Positions 42,958 to 51,696 of a stretch of DNA of 64,000 nucleotides are shown one piece after another; within the stretch, counting starts at the first letter, position 1, and every line of letters begins with the position of its first letter. This DNA comes from Nonomuraea jabiensis (lineage in GTDB: Bacteria; Actinomycetota; Actinomycetes; Streptosporangiales; Streptosporangiaceae). The notes beneath the pieces are model-generated. The model was given only the letters and a program-made list of their open reading frames with translations, was not told the origin of the DNA and did not search any database. A program made the position numbers and the translations under genes. The stretch spans positions 6,956,501 to 7,020,500 of the forward strand of contig NZ_JACHMB010000001.1 of the NCBI RefSeq assembly GCF_014204795.1, given 5' to 3'.

Positions 42958-45069
42958 GTGACCGAACCCGACGACGCCCTTCTGCCGCTCGACGCCGTGC
43001 GGCCCCCAGCGTCGTCGAAGGACACCAAAGGGGCCCCCGCGCCCGCCCCCGAGCGCCCCGTGGCGAGGGTCGTGGTGGACAGCCCGCTGCCGCACCTCGA
43101 CCGCCCCTTCGACTACCTGGTGCCCGACTCCATGCACGAGACGGCCGAGCCGGGCGTGCGGGTGCGGGTGCGGTTCGCGGGCAAGCTGATCGACGGGTTC
43201 CTGCTGGAACGGGCCGACGAGAGCGATCACGACGGCAGGCTCATGCCGCTCGAACGCGTGGTGTCCCCCGAGCGCGTGCTCACCCCCGAGATCGCCGGGC
43301 TGGCCAGGGCGGTCGCCGACCGGTACGCGGGCACCCTGACCGACGTGCTCCGCCTGGCCGTCCCGCCCCGCCACGCCAAGGCCGAGGCGGAGGAGCCGGC
43401 CAAGCAGGACCTGCCGCCCACGGAGCCGTCCCGGACCGCAAGCGCATGGGACGCGTACCCGACCGGCCCGTCCTTCCTCGGTGCGCTGCGCGACGGGCGC
43501 GCGCCCCGGGCCGTGTGGTCCGCCCTGCCGGGCGCCAGGGGATGGGCGGGGGCGACGGCCGAGGCCGTCCGGGCGACGCTGGACGGTGGCAGGGGAGCGG
43601 TCGTCGTGGTGCCCGACGGAAAGGACGTGGCGCTGGCCGACGGCGAGTTCGCCCGGGTGCTGGGGCCGGACAGGCACGTCGCGCTCACCGCCGACCTCGG
43701 CCCGGCCGAGCGCTACCGACGGTGGCTGAAGGTGCTGAGAGGCCAGGTACGGGCCGTCGTCGGCACCCGGGCCGCCATGTTCGCCCCCGTCGCCGATCTC
43801 GGCCTGGTGGCCATCTGGGACGACGGTGACGACCTCCACGCCGAGCGCCTGGCGCCGTATCCGCACGCCCGCGAGGTGCTCGGCCTGCGCGCCCACAGGA
43901 CCGGCGCCGCGATGCTCATCGGCGGATACGCGCGCACCGCCGAGGCGACCCAGCTCGTCGCCTCCGGCTGGGCCAGGCCGATCGTGGCCGCCCGCACGAT
44001 GATCAGGGGTCTGGCCCCCCGGGTGCGCCCCGCGGGGGAGGACGCCGAGCTGGCCAAGGACCAGGCGGCCCGCCAGGCCAGGCTGCCCAGCCTCGCCTGG
44101 CGGGTACTGCGCCACGGCCTGGAGAGCGGGCCCGTGCTGGTGCAGGTGCCCAGACGCGGCTACCTGCCCGCCCTGGCCTGCCGGCACTGCCGTACTCCCG
44201 CCCGTTGCTCCCTGCCCCCCACGCGGAGGGCGGCGCTGCCGCCCGACGCGGACGGCGGCACGGCCTTCCAGATGCCGGAGGCGCCGGCGGAGGCCGGTCA
44301 CCTGTGCCACGGGCCGCTCGCCCTGCGGGGCGGCCACGCGGCCCCCTACTGCCGCTGGTGCGGCCGGGTGGACGCCGACTGGCGCTGCGCGTCCTGCGGC
44401 AGCCCCAGGCTGCGCGCCGTGGTCACCGGCGCCAGGCGCACCGCGGAGGAGCTCGGCAGGGCCTTCCCCTCCGTGCAGGTGCGCACCTCGGGCCGCGACG
44501 GCGTCCTGGCCACCGTCCCCGCCGCCCGCGCGCTGGTCGTCGCCACCCCGGGCGCCGAGCCCGTGGCGGAGGGCGGCTACGCGGCGGCCGTGCTGCTCGA
44601 CGGCTGGGCGCTCCTGGGCAGGGCCGACCTGAGGGCGGGCGAGGAGGCGGTGCGCAGGTGGATGAACGCCGCCGCCCTGCTCCGCCCCGGCGCCGAGCTG
44701 GTGGTGCTCGCCGACGCCGCGCTGCCCGCCGTCCAGGCCCTGCTGAGGTGGGACCCCGTCACCCACGCCGAGCGCGAGCTGGGCGACCGCGCCGAGCTGG
44801 GCTTCCCGCCTGCGGTGCGGATGGCCACGCTCACCGGCGTGGCGAGCGCGGTCAGGCAGATGCTCGACGAGGTACGCCTGCCGCCCGACGCCGAGGTGCT
44901 CGGCCCCGTACCCGTGGACGAGGCCGGCCAGGAACGCGCCATGATCCGGGTACGGAGGTCCGGCGGGGCCGCCCTGGCGGCCGCGCTCAAAGGGGCCAGT
45001 GGGGTGCGTGCGGCGCGTAAGACGCCCGATGTCGTGAAGGTGAGTGTCGACCCGCTCGACCTGATTTAG
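42958..45069 (+). CDS. priA: PriA-like primosomal protein N', helicase motifs missing
   Basis: The 703-residue protein keeps the PriA N-terminal DNA-binding domain (VVVDSPLPHLDRPFDYLVP) and the paired zinc-binding cysteines (CRHCRTPARC, CRWCGRVDADWRCASCGS). The C-terminal domain ends in RAELGFPPAVRMATLTG. The Walker A lysine loop is gone: ALPGARGWAGATAEA stands where GxGKT should be, and the DEEH box reads IWDDGDD. This loss is known in actinobacterial PriA, so it is a family feature and not a pseudogene. It probably acts in replication restart without its own helicase activity. GTG start at 42958. Confidence 0.92.
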   Translation: MTEPDDALLPLDAVRPPASSKDTKGAPAPAPERPVARVVVDSPLPHLDRPFDYLVPDSMHETAEPGVRVRVRFAGKLIDGFLLERADESDHDGRLMPLERVVSPERVLTPEIAGLARAVADRYAGTLTDVLRLAVPPRHAKAEAEEPAKQDLPPTEPSRTASAWDAYPTGPSFLGALRDGRAPRAVWSALPGARGWAGATAEAVRATLDGGRGAVVVVPDGKDVALADGEFARVLGPDRHVALTADLGPAERYRRWLKVLRGQVRAVVGTRAAMFAPVADLGLVAIWDDGDDLHAERLAPYPHAREVLGLRAHRTGAAMLIGGYARTAEATQLVASGWARPIVAARTMIRGLAPRVRPAGEDAELAKDQAARQARLPSLAWRVLRHGLESGPVLVQVPRRGYLPALACRHCRTPARCSLPPTRRAALPPDADGGTAFQMPEAPAEAGHLCHGPLALRGGHAAPYCRWCGRVDADWRCASCGSPRLRAVVTGARRTAEELGRAFPSVQVRTSGRDGVLATVPAARALVVATPGAEPVAEGGYAAAVLLDGWALLGRADLRAGEEAVRRWMNAAALLRPGAELVVLADAALPAVQALLRWDPVTHAERELGDRAELGFPPAVRMATLTGVASAVRQMLDEVRLPPDAEVLGPVPVDEAGQERAMIRVRRSGGAALAAALKGASGVRAARKTPDVVKVSVDPLDLI

Positions 45070-45106
45070 ACCATTTCCCCGATTCGCTCATCTGGAGGCC
45101 AGCCGT

Positions 45107-45112
45107 TAGCGT
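45107..45112 (+). promoter_or_regulatory. -10 box, leaderless start of paralog A
   Basis: TAGCGT, 6 nt before the GTG at 45119. Confidence 0.5.
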
Positions 45113-45118
45113 GCCCAT

Positions 45119-46552
45119 GTGTCGATCGAATGGGTGAACCAGGCCATCGACGACCTGCGCGCTTGGGGGCGCGCGCGGGAAGTCGAGGTGGACGCGGACG
45201 AGGTCCGCCTGCTCTGCGACTACGCCAGCGACTACCTCAACGTCAACGAACTGGGCGACTTCAGCCCGGAGACCTTCGACGAGCTGCTGCTGTCCATCTA
45301 CCCGCGCAAGGTCATCGCCCCGCCGGAGAGCGCTCCGGAGACCGTCGCCGCCGCCCGCACCCTCGTCGACTACCTCAGCGACGCGGGCGCGGTGCCGGAG
45401 CCGACGGCGGTGCTCATGCGCGGCAGGCTCGACGACATCGCGCCGCGTCTGGCCGAGGCCCTCGCCGACCCGGCGAACTTCGGCATGGCCAAGAGCCTGT
45501 TCAGCTCCATCGGCCCCGAGTCGCTGGAGCAGGCGATCGCCATCCCCTCCGGCGAGGTGCCCGACCTGGGCGAGGCGCCCTGCGACTGCCCCGGGTGCAC
45601 GCCGCTGCCCGCCGTCCGGCTGGCTGCCCGGGAGGACCTCCTCGCGGCGCTGGAGAGCGTGCCCATGCTGGCCGAGGACCCGCTGCCCGACACCGGCGAC
45701 CCGCTGGAGGGCTGGGCGGCGCGGGTCGCCGACCTGGTCGAGCGGGACGAGGGACACTACGACCTGTTCGACATGCTCTACCGGCTCCAGGTGCGGGTGC
45801 CCCTCACCGTGATCGGCGACTACCTCGACGAGATCGCCGAGGACGGCGAGGCCGACCTGGCCGGCACGCTCGACCGGCTGTCGTGGTGCGGCATGATCCA
45901 GGTCACGGACGACAGCGCGGAGCTCACCCCGCTGGCCGTCTGGGGGCTGCGCGAGCACTACCTGTCGCTCGGCCTCGACGCGCCCGAGGCCCCCGACCTG
46001 GCCGAGGCCGACGCGCTCGGGCTCATCGAAGGGCTGCTCGAAGGCGTGCCCGCCGAGCTCGCCGAGCAGGACATCAGCCGCTGGCTGAGCGGCCGGGCCC
46101 CCGGCGAGGCCGCCGCCGAGCTGCTGGCCGCCGCCTCCGGCGCGCCCGCCGTGGCCCGCGGCATCGCGATCACCATCGTCGACCGGCTGGGCGCCGAGGC
46201 CGAGCCCCACGTCCGCGACTTCCTCGACGACCAGGAGCTGCGCCCGCACGTCATCCACTGGCTGGCCGCCAGAAGGCTGCCCGCGCCGCAGCTCACCCAG
46301 GAGGAGCTGCTCTGGGTCAGCGTCGACATGCTGGCACTCGCGATGCCCGCGGCCGAGGAGGATCCCGAGATCTTCGCCGAGAACATGGCGGCCTCGGGCC
46401 CGCCCGCCCATATGATCGAGGAGATGTGGCGGGTCGACCACCCCGACGTCGTGGATGTCCTGGAGCTGCTGGGACGCTCCATCCCCGACGGCACGGTCGC
46501 GAAGGCGGCACGCAAGGCGGCCTTCAAAGCCCGGTCCCGCGCCATCCGTTGA
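45119..46552 (+). CDS. Uncharacterised helical protein, tandem paralog A
   Basis: This 477-residue acidic protein has no function I recognise. The N-terminal ~145 residues contain LLCDYASDYLNV and LLLSIYPRKV. A CDCPGC cluster (C155, C157, C160) follows. The C-terminal half shares with the next gene, in the same order: a CG-hydrophobic segment, LTPLAVWGLREHYLSLGLDAP, an alpha-helical region with LGAEAEPHVRDFL, WVSVDMLALAM, VDHPDVVDVLELL and KAARKAAFKARS (462-473). The pattern of short amphipathic helices suggests a HEAT-like solenoid, which is inference. GTG start six bases after a TAGCGT box. It lies between priA and def in an otherwise conserved block. Confidence 0.8.
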   Translation: MSIEWVNQAIDDLRAWGRAREVEVDADEVRLLCDYASDYLNVNELGDFSPETFDELLLSIYPRKVIAPPESAPETVAAARTLVDYLSDAGAVPEPTAVLMRGRLDDIAPRLAEALADPANFGMAKSLFSSIGPESLEQAIAIPSGEVPDLGEAPCDCPGCTPLPAVRLAAREDLLAALESVPMLAEDPLPDTGDPLEGWAARVADLVERDEGHYDLFDMLYRLQVRVPLTVIGDYLDEIAEDGEADLAGTLDRLSWCGMIQVTDDSAELTPLAVWGLREHYLSLGLDAPEAPDLAEADALGLIEGLLEGVPAELAEQDISRWLSGRAPGEAAAELLAAASGAPAVARGIAITIVDRLGAEAEPHVRDFLDDQELRPHVIHWLAARRLPAPQLTQEELLWVSVDMLALAMPAAEEDPEIFAENMAASGPPAHMIEEMWRVDHPDVVDVLELLGRSIPDGTVAKAARKAAFKARSRAIR

Positions 46553-46577
46553 GTACGCCCATGTGACTCCTGTGCAG

Positions 46578-46583
46578 TAAGTT
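46578..46583 (+). promoter_or_regulatory. -10 box, leaderless start of paralog B
   Basis: TAAGTT, 6 nt before the GTG at 46590. Confidence 0.5.
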
Positions 46584-46589
46584 TCGTGG

Positions 46590-47924
46590 GTGGCAAACAA
46601 CGTCTTCGACCTCGCCGAGCTGCGCAAGCTGATCGATGAGCAGGCCGCCGTGCCCCCACGGCCTCCTGAGGAGACTCCCGTGGAGCACGAAGCGCTGACG
46701 TTCCCGCCGGTCCTGCTCGCGCCCGAGGCCGAGCTGGCCGCGGCGGTGCCCGGGGTGCCGCTCGTCGCCGACGCCATCAGGCTCACCACGTGGACGGGCA
46801 CCCGCCAGGTCACCCCGGCGGGGCACCTGAGCGAGGCGGACGCCGAGGCCGCGGCCCGGGAGCTCGGCCTGTCCGCCGCCCGGCTGCGCCTGGTCTGGAT
46901 CGTCGCCGTCAACACCGGGCTGCTGCAGATCCTCGGCGGCCGCGCCGCGCGGGGGCCGCTGTCGATGCAGCTCACGGTGGAGGCCACGCTGGAGTTCTGG
47001 GACGGCGTGGTCATGGACGTGCTCGACCGCGCCGACGAGGGCCTGACGGGCTCCGCCGTGGTCGACGGCCACCTGGCCGAGATGCTCGCCACGATCTACT
47101 CCGTGCGCTCCGGCGTCGCGACCGCCAACCTCGCCAGGGGCATCCTCCAGTCCCACGAGGTCGCCTGCGCGCCCGGCGCGGCCGAGATGCGCCGGCTGGC
47201 CGCCGCGCTGCCCGCGGAGCTGCTGGAGGCGCTGTCGCTGCTGACGTACTGCGGGCTCGTCGAGCAGACCGCGGCCGGGCGCACCGCGCTCACCCCGCTC
47301 GGCGTCTGGGCCATCCGCCGCGACCTGCTGCGCGAGGGCCACGACGCGCCGACGACGGCCGAGGTCGAGGTGTTCGCCGACCTGTCGGCGGCCGAGCTGG
47401 TGGCGGCGCTGGTCAAGGGTTCGGCCACGCAGAGCGCCGTCGCCGGGTGGCTGGAGCGCCGCGATCCGGAGTCCGCGGCCCGCGACCTGATCGAGATCGC
47501 CGCGTCCGGTACGGCGGGGCAGCGCGGCGCGGTCGGCGCCATCCTCGAGGAGCTGGGCCCGGAGGCCGAGGGGCCCGTCAGGGAGGCGCTCGGCCATCCG
47601 CTGATGCGCCGCTACGCCGCCTCCTGGCTGCACATCCGTGACCTCGAGGCGCCCACGCTCAGCCCCGAGGACCACACCTGGATCGCGGTCGACTCCCTGG
47701 CGGCCCTCATGCACCTGTCGGGTCCGGCCGCGGGCCGGCTCGACACGCCCGAGCCGGGCGAGGACCTGATCAAGCTGGTCGGCGAGATGACCGCGGTGGA
47801 CCACCCCGACACGATCGCCGTGCTCGACATGCTCGCCTCCGCCCACGACGACCAGGCCGTGGTCAAGGCGGCGCGCAAGGCGGCGATGAAGGCGCGCTCC
47901 CTGGAGAGCACTAAACTGGGCTGA
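46590..47924 (+). CDS. Uncharacterised helical protein, tandem paralog B
   Basis: This 444-residue protein is related to the preceding gene product in its C-terminal 220 residues. Common blocks are LLTYCGLVEQT, LTPLGVWAIRRDLLREGHDAP, LGPEAEGPVREAL, WIAVDSLAALM, VDHPDTIAVLDML and KAARKAAMKARS (426-437). The N-terminal half differs: FDLAELRKLIDEQ, then VPLVADAIRLTTWTGTRQVTPAGHLSEADA, a module I have seen attached to other actinobacterial hypothetical proteins but cannot name. No signal peptide or membrane helix. It has its own leaderless-type promoter, so A and B need not be co-transcribed. def follows after 28 nt. Confidence 0.8.
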   Translation: MANNVFDLAELRKLIDEQAAVPPRPPEETPVEHEALTFPPVLLAPEAELAAAVPGVPLVADAIRLTTWTGTRQVTPAGHLSEADAEAAARELGLSAARLRLVWIVAVNTGLLQILGGRAARGPLSMQLTVEATLEFWDGVVMDVLDRADEGLTGSAVVDGHLAEMLATIYSVRSGVATANLARGILQSHEVACAPGAAEMRRLAAALPAELLEALSLLTYCGLVEQTAAGRTALTPLGVWAIRRDLLREGHDAPTTAEVEVFADLSAAELVAALVKGSATQSAVAGWLERRDPESAARDLIEIAASGTAGQRGAVGAILEELGPEAEGPVREALGHPLMRRYAASWLHIRDLEAPTLSPEDHTWIAVDSLAALMHLSGPAAGRLDTPEPGEDLIKLVGEMTAVDHPDTIAVLDMLASAHDDQAVVKAARKAAMKARSLESTKLG

Positions 47925-47952
47925 TCCACAGACGAGAAACGGAGTGACCCCC

Positions 47953-48501
47953 TTGGCGATCCAGTCGATCCGGCTGTTCGGAGACCCGGTGCTGCGCACC
48001 CCGGCGGCCCCGGTCGTCGACTTCGACAAGGAGCTCCGCAAGCTGGTCAAAGACCTCACCGACACGATGATGGACGCGCCGGGCGCCGGCCTGGCGGCCC
48101 CGCAGATCGGGGTCGGGCTGCGGGTGTTCACCTACTACGTGGACGAGCAGCTCGGCCACCTGATCAACCCCGACCTCGACCTGTCCGCCGAGCTGGACGA
48201 GGAGGGCGAGGAGGGCTGCCTGTCCTTCCCCGGCCTGTCCTACCCGACGCCGCGCGCCATCCGCGCCGTCGCCAAGGGCTTCAACATGCACGGCGAGCCG
48301 GTCACGCTGGAGGGCACCGACCTGATGGCCCGCTGCTTCCAGCACGAGACCGACCACCTCGACGGCATCCTGTTCATCGACCGCATGGACCCCAAGCAGC
48401 GCAAGCTGGCCATGAAGGCCGTGCGCGAGGCCGAGTGGAGCGGCCTGTCCGCCCCTGTGATCAAGGTCTCGCCGCACGCCACCGGCGGAAGGGCGCTCTG
48501 A
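47953..48501 (+). CDS. def: Peptide deformylase
   Basis: The 182-residue metalloenzyme removes the formyl group from nascent proteins. The three motifs are GAGLAAPQIG, EGCLSFPGL (metal Cys) and FQHETDHLDGILF (HExxH). The TTG at 47953 is chosen because GGAG lies 8 nt before it. A GTG at 47944 overlaps that site. It is linked to fmt, which adds the formyl group, four bases downstream. Confidence 0.95.
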   Translation: MAIQSIRLFGDPVLRTPAAPVVDFDKELRKLVKDLTDTMMDAPGAGLAAPQIGVGLRVFTYYVDEQLGHLINPDLDLSAELDEEGEEGCLSFPGLSYPTPRAIRAVAKGFNMHGEPVTLEGTDLMARCFQHETDHLDGILFIDRMDPKQRKLAMKAVREAEWSGLSAPVIKVSPHATGGRAL

Positions 48502-48505
48502 GAGC

Positions 48506-49432
48506 ATGCGTCTGGTCTTCGCGGGCACGCCGGAGACGGCGCTGCCGTCGCTGCGCACCCTGATCGACTCGCCGCGCCACGAGGTCGTCGCGGTCGTCAC
48601 CCGCCCCGACGCCCAGTCCGGGCGCGGGCGCAAGGTCCACCCCTCGCCGGTGGCCGAGCTCGCGGAGGAGGCGGGCATCGAGGTGCTCCGCCCGGCCAAG
48701 GCCGGCGACCCGGAGTTCCTCGACCGGCTGCGCGCGCTGGAGCCCGACTGCTGCCCGGTGGTCGCGTACGGGGCCCTGCTGCCGCAGTCGGCGCTGGACA
48801 TCCCCCGGCACGGGTGGATCAACCTGCACTTCTCGATCCTGCCCGCCTGGCGCGGGGCCGCTCCCGTGCAGCACTCGATCCTGCACGGCGACGAGATCGG
48901 CGGGGCCACGACGTTCCAGATCGTCAAGGAGCTGGACGCCGGCCCCGTCTACGGCGTGGTGACCGAGGCGATCCGCACCGACGACACGAGCGGATCGCTG
49001 CTGGAGCGGCTGTCGGTGTCGGGGGCGGAGCTGCTGGCCGCCACCCTCGACGGCGTCGAGGACGGCACCCTGGAGGCCCGGCCGCAGCCCGCCGACGGCG
49101 TGACCATCGCTCCCAAGATCACTGTGGTCGACGCCCGGATCGACTGGACCAAGCCCGCCATGCACGTCGACCGCCGGATCCGGGCCTGCACCCCGGCTCC
49201 CGGGGCGTGGAGCGAGTTCCGGGGGCAGCGGGTGAAGGTGGGGCCCGTGCGGATCGTGCCCGGCGAGCGGCTGCCCGCGGGCGAGATCGCCGTCTCCAAG
49301 GCCAGGGTGCTGGTCGGGACGGCCACCGACGCGGTGGAGCTGGGTGAGGTGCAGCCGCAGGGCAAGCGGGTCATGGGGGCCGTGGAGTGGGCCCGCGGGG
49401 TTCGCCCAGAGGGCAAAGAGATCTTCAAGTGA
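48506..49432 (+). CDS. fmt: Methionyl-tRNA formyltransferase
   Basis: This 308-residue enzyme formylates initiator Met-tRNA using 10-formyl-THF. MRLVFAGTPETALPSLRTL, the SLLPxxRG-equivalent LHFSILPAWRGAAPVQHSIL with the catalytic Asn/His region, and GGATTFQI are typical. The C-terminal OB-like domain has RACTPAPGAWSEF. It follows def by 4 nt. Its GTGA end overlaps a possible in-frame start for rsmB. Confidence 0.97.
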   Translation: MRLVFAGTPETALPSLRTLIDSPRHEVVAVVTRPDAQSGRGRKVHPSPVAELAEEAGIEVLRPAKAGDPEFLDRLRALEPDCCPVVAYGALLPQSALDIPRHGWINLHFSILPAWRGAAPVQHSILHGDEIGGATTFQIVKELDAGPVYGVVTEAIRTDDTSGSLLERLSVSGAELLAATLDGVEDGTLEARPQPADGVTIAPKITVVDARIDWTKPAMHVDRRIRACTPAPGAWSEFRGQRVKVGPVRIVPGERLPAGEIAVSKARVLVGTATDAVELGEVQPQGKRVMGAVEWARGVRPEGKEIFK

Positions 49433-49473
49433 CCCGGGGGGCCGGCGCGCGGCGTGAGGGAAAGTCTGAGGGG

Positions 49474-50940
49474 ATGAGGACGAGGGGGGACCAGGGCGGC
49501 GGGGGCGGCGGGAGCCGTACGCGCAGGCCGCCGAGGCCGACGCGCGACCACGCCCGCAACGCGGCCTTCGACGTCGTGCGCGCGGTAGACGAGCGCGACG
49601 CGTACGCCAACCTGCTGCTGCCACGGCTCCTGCGCGATCGCGGGATCAAGGGGCGCGACGCCGCGCTGGCGACCGAGCTCGCCTACGGGACGCTGCGCGG
49701 GCTCGGCACCTACGACGCCGTCATCGAGATGTGCAGCGACCGCGTGCCCGACCCGGACGTGCGCGACGCGCTGCGGCTGGGCGCGCACCAGCTGCTGCGC
49801 ATGCGCGTCCCGCCGCACGCGGCCGTCGGCACCACCGTCGATCTCGTACGCCTGCGCATCGGCGCGGGAGCGGCCAAGTTCGTCAACGCGGTGCTCCGCA
49901 AGATCGGCTCCAGGACGCTCGAGGAGTGGGTGCCCATCATCGCGCCCGACCCGGCCGACGACCCGGTCGGCCATCTGGCGATCGCCTACGGCCACCCCCG
50001 CTGGATCGTCTCCGCCTTCCGCGACGCGCTCGGCGGGCCCGACGAGATGCCCGACCTGCTCGACGCCGACAACGCCCGCCCCCTGGTGACGCTGGTGGCG
50101 CGGCCGGGGCGCAGCTCGGTGGAGGAGCTCGAGGCCGTGGGCGCCCTCCCCGCCCGTTATTCGCCGTACGCGGCCTATCTGCGCGAGGGCGATCCCGGCC
50201 AGATCGAGGCGGTGGCCGAGACCCGCGCCGCCGTCCAGGACGAGGCCAGCCAGCTGGTGGCGCTCGCGCTGACCCGCGTTCCCCTGGAGGGGGACGGGGA
50301 CGAGCTGTGGCTCGACATGTGCGCGGGCCCCGGCGGCAAGGCGGGCCTGCTCGACGCCATCGCCACCCACGGCGACCTCGCGGGGCTGAGCGAGGAGGCC
50401 GGCGAACGCGCCCCGGCCCCCGGCCCGGTGGCCTTCCCCGGGGGCGCGCGGCTGGTGGCGGCCGACGTGCAGCAGCATCGGGCGCGGCTGGTCTGGCAGA
50501 CGACCAGGGACGCGGCCGTGCTCACGGCGGACGGCCTCGAGCCCGCGTGGCGGCCCGGGGTGTTCGACCGGGTGATGCTCGACGCCCCCTGCACCGGTCT
50601 GGGGGCGCTGCGGCGGCGGCCCGAGGCGCGCTGGCGGCGGGATCCGCACGGGATCGCCGAGCTGGGCAAGCTGCAGCGGCGGCTGCTCGGCACCGCGCTG
50701 GACGCCGTACGTCCCGGCGGCGTCGTCGCGTACGTCACGTGCTCCCCGCACCTGGCCGAGACCCGGGTCGTGGTCGGGGACGTGGTGGCGCGCCGGAGCG
50801 ACGTCGAGCAGCTCGACGCCCGCGCCTACCTGCCCGAGGCCGACGGCCTGGGCGACGGCCCGCACGCCCAGTTCTGGCCGCACCGGCACGGCACCGACGC
50901 CATGTTCCTGGCCCTGCTCCGCAAGCGTCCCCAGGCGTGA
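49474..50940 (+). CDS. rsmB: 16S rRNA m5C967 methyltransferase RsmB/Sun
   Basis: The protein has 488 residues. An N-terminal NusB-like RNA-binding domain (ARNAAFDVVRAVDERDAYANLL) is followed by a SAM methyltransferase domain. The latter has DMCAGPGGKAGLLDAIA for SAM, the catalytic Cys in VTCSPHLAETR and the second Cys in DAPCTGLGALRRRPEARW. The ATG at 49474 has GAGGGG directly upstream. A GTG at 49429, overlapping the fmt stop as GTGA, is in frame and would add 15 Arg/Gly-rich residues; both are plausible. It acts on nucleotide C967 of 16S rRNA (E. coli numbering). Confidence 0.94.
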   Translation: MRTRGDQGGGGGGSRTRRPPRPTRDHARNAAFDVVRAVDERDAYANLLLPRLLRDRGIKGRDAALATELAYGTLRGLGTYDAVIEMCSDRVPDPDVRDALRLGAHQLLRMRVPPHAAVGTTVDLVRLRIGAGAAKFVNAVLRKIGSRTLEEWVPIIAPDPADDPVGHLAIAYGHPRWIVSAFRDALGGPDEMPDLLDADNARPLVTLVARPGRSSVEELEAVGALPARYSPYAAYLREGDPGQIEAVAETRAAVQDEASQLVALALTRVPLEGDGDELWLDMCAGPGGKAGLLDAIATHGDLAGLSEEAGERAPAPGPVAFPGGARLVAADVQQHRARLVWQTTRDAAVLTADGLEPAWRPGVFDRVMLDAPCTGLGALRRRPEARWRRDPHGIAELGKLQRRLLGTALDAVRPGGVVAYVTCSPHLAETRVVVGDVVARRSDVEQLDARAYLPEADGLGDGPHAQFWPHRHGTDAMFLALLRKRPQA

Positions 50941-50987
50941 TCCGATCGGCCCGCCGGACTGGTGGGAGCCGGGCGCGGGCCGTTCAC

Positions 50988-50993
50988 TAGACT
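50988..50993 (+). promoter_or_regulatory. rpe: rpe -10 box
   Basis: TAGACT. A start 7 nt on would leave a leader of only about 3 nt before the ATG at 51004, so the mRNA is nearly leaderless. Confidence 0.45.
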
Positions 50994-51003
50994 TGGCGCC
51001 ATC

Positions 51004-51666
51004 ATGGCCGTACAGATCTCGCCCAGCATCCTCGCCGCCGACTTCGCCCGGCTCGCCGACGAGGCCGCCGCCGTGCCCAATGCCGACTGGCTGCACGTCG
51101 ACGTCATGGACTACCACTTCGTGCCCAACCTCACCATCGGGTTGCCCGTGGTCGAGGCGTTGCGCAAGGCGACCTCGACGCCGCTCGACTGCCACCTCAT
51201 GATCGACGACCCCGACCGCTGGGCGCCGCAGTACGCGGAGGCGGGGGCGGGCAGCGTGACCATCCACGCCGAGGCGGCCAAAGGCCCGATCAGGACGCTG
51301 CGCGAGATCCGCTCGCTCGGCGCCAGGGCCGGTCTCGCGCTCAACCCGGCCACGCCCGTCGAGCCGTACGAAGACCTGCTGACCGAGGTCGACATGCTGC
51401 TGCTGATGACCGTGGAGCCGGGCTTCGGCGGGCAGAAGTTCCTCGACGGGGTGCTGCCCAAGGTCCGGCGGGCGCGGCAGCTGATCGAGCGGCACGGCGG
51501 GCGGGTCTGGCTGCAGGTCGACGGGGGAGTCGACGCGGGCACGATCGAGCGGTGCGCGGAGGCGGGCGCCGACGTGTTCGTGGCGGGCAGCGCCGTCTAC
51601 GGCGCCTCCGACCCGGGTGCCGCCGTTGACGCGCTCCGGGCCGCCGCCAGCCTCAAAAGCGCATGA
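51004..51666 (+). CDS. rpe: Ribulose-phosphate 3-epimerase
   Basis: The 220-residue TIM-barrel enzyme interconverts ribulose 5-phosphate and xylulose 5-phosphate. SPSILAADFARL, LHVDVMDYHFVPNLTIG (metal and catalytic Asp), DCHLMIDDPDRW, MTVEPGFGGQKF and VDGGVDAGT are signature blocks. Ribulose 5-phosphate is a substrate of ribBA downstream, so its place before the rib operon makes metabolic sense, though it has its own promoter. Confidence 0.97.
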   Translation: MAVQISPSILAADFARLADEAAAVPNADWLHVDVMDYHFVPNLTIGLPVVEALRKATSTPLDCHLMIDDPDRWAPQYAEAGAGSVTIHAEAAKGPIRTLREIRSLGARAGLALNPATPVEPYEDLLTEVDMLLLMTVEPGFGGQKFLDGVLPKVRRARQLIERHGGRVWLQVDGGVDAGTIERCAEAGADVFVAGSAVYGASDPGAAVDALRAAASLKSA

Positions 51667-51696
51667 ATCACCCATCGCCTGGGTAACCATTCACTT

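Noticed and set aside
42952..44766. Long minus-strand open frame (604 codons) opposite priA
   Set aside because: A shadow of high-GC priA codons. Its product is Gly/Arg/His-rich with no domain, while priA has clear family motifs.
42958..45069. priA as a decaying pseudogene
   Set aside because: The frame is intact with strong codon bias. Loss of helicase motifs is a known feature of actinobacterial PriA.
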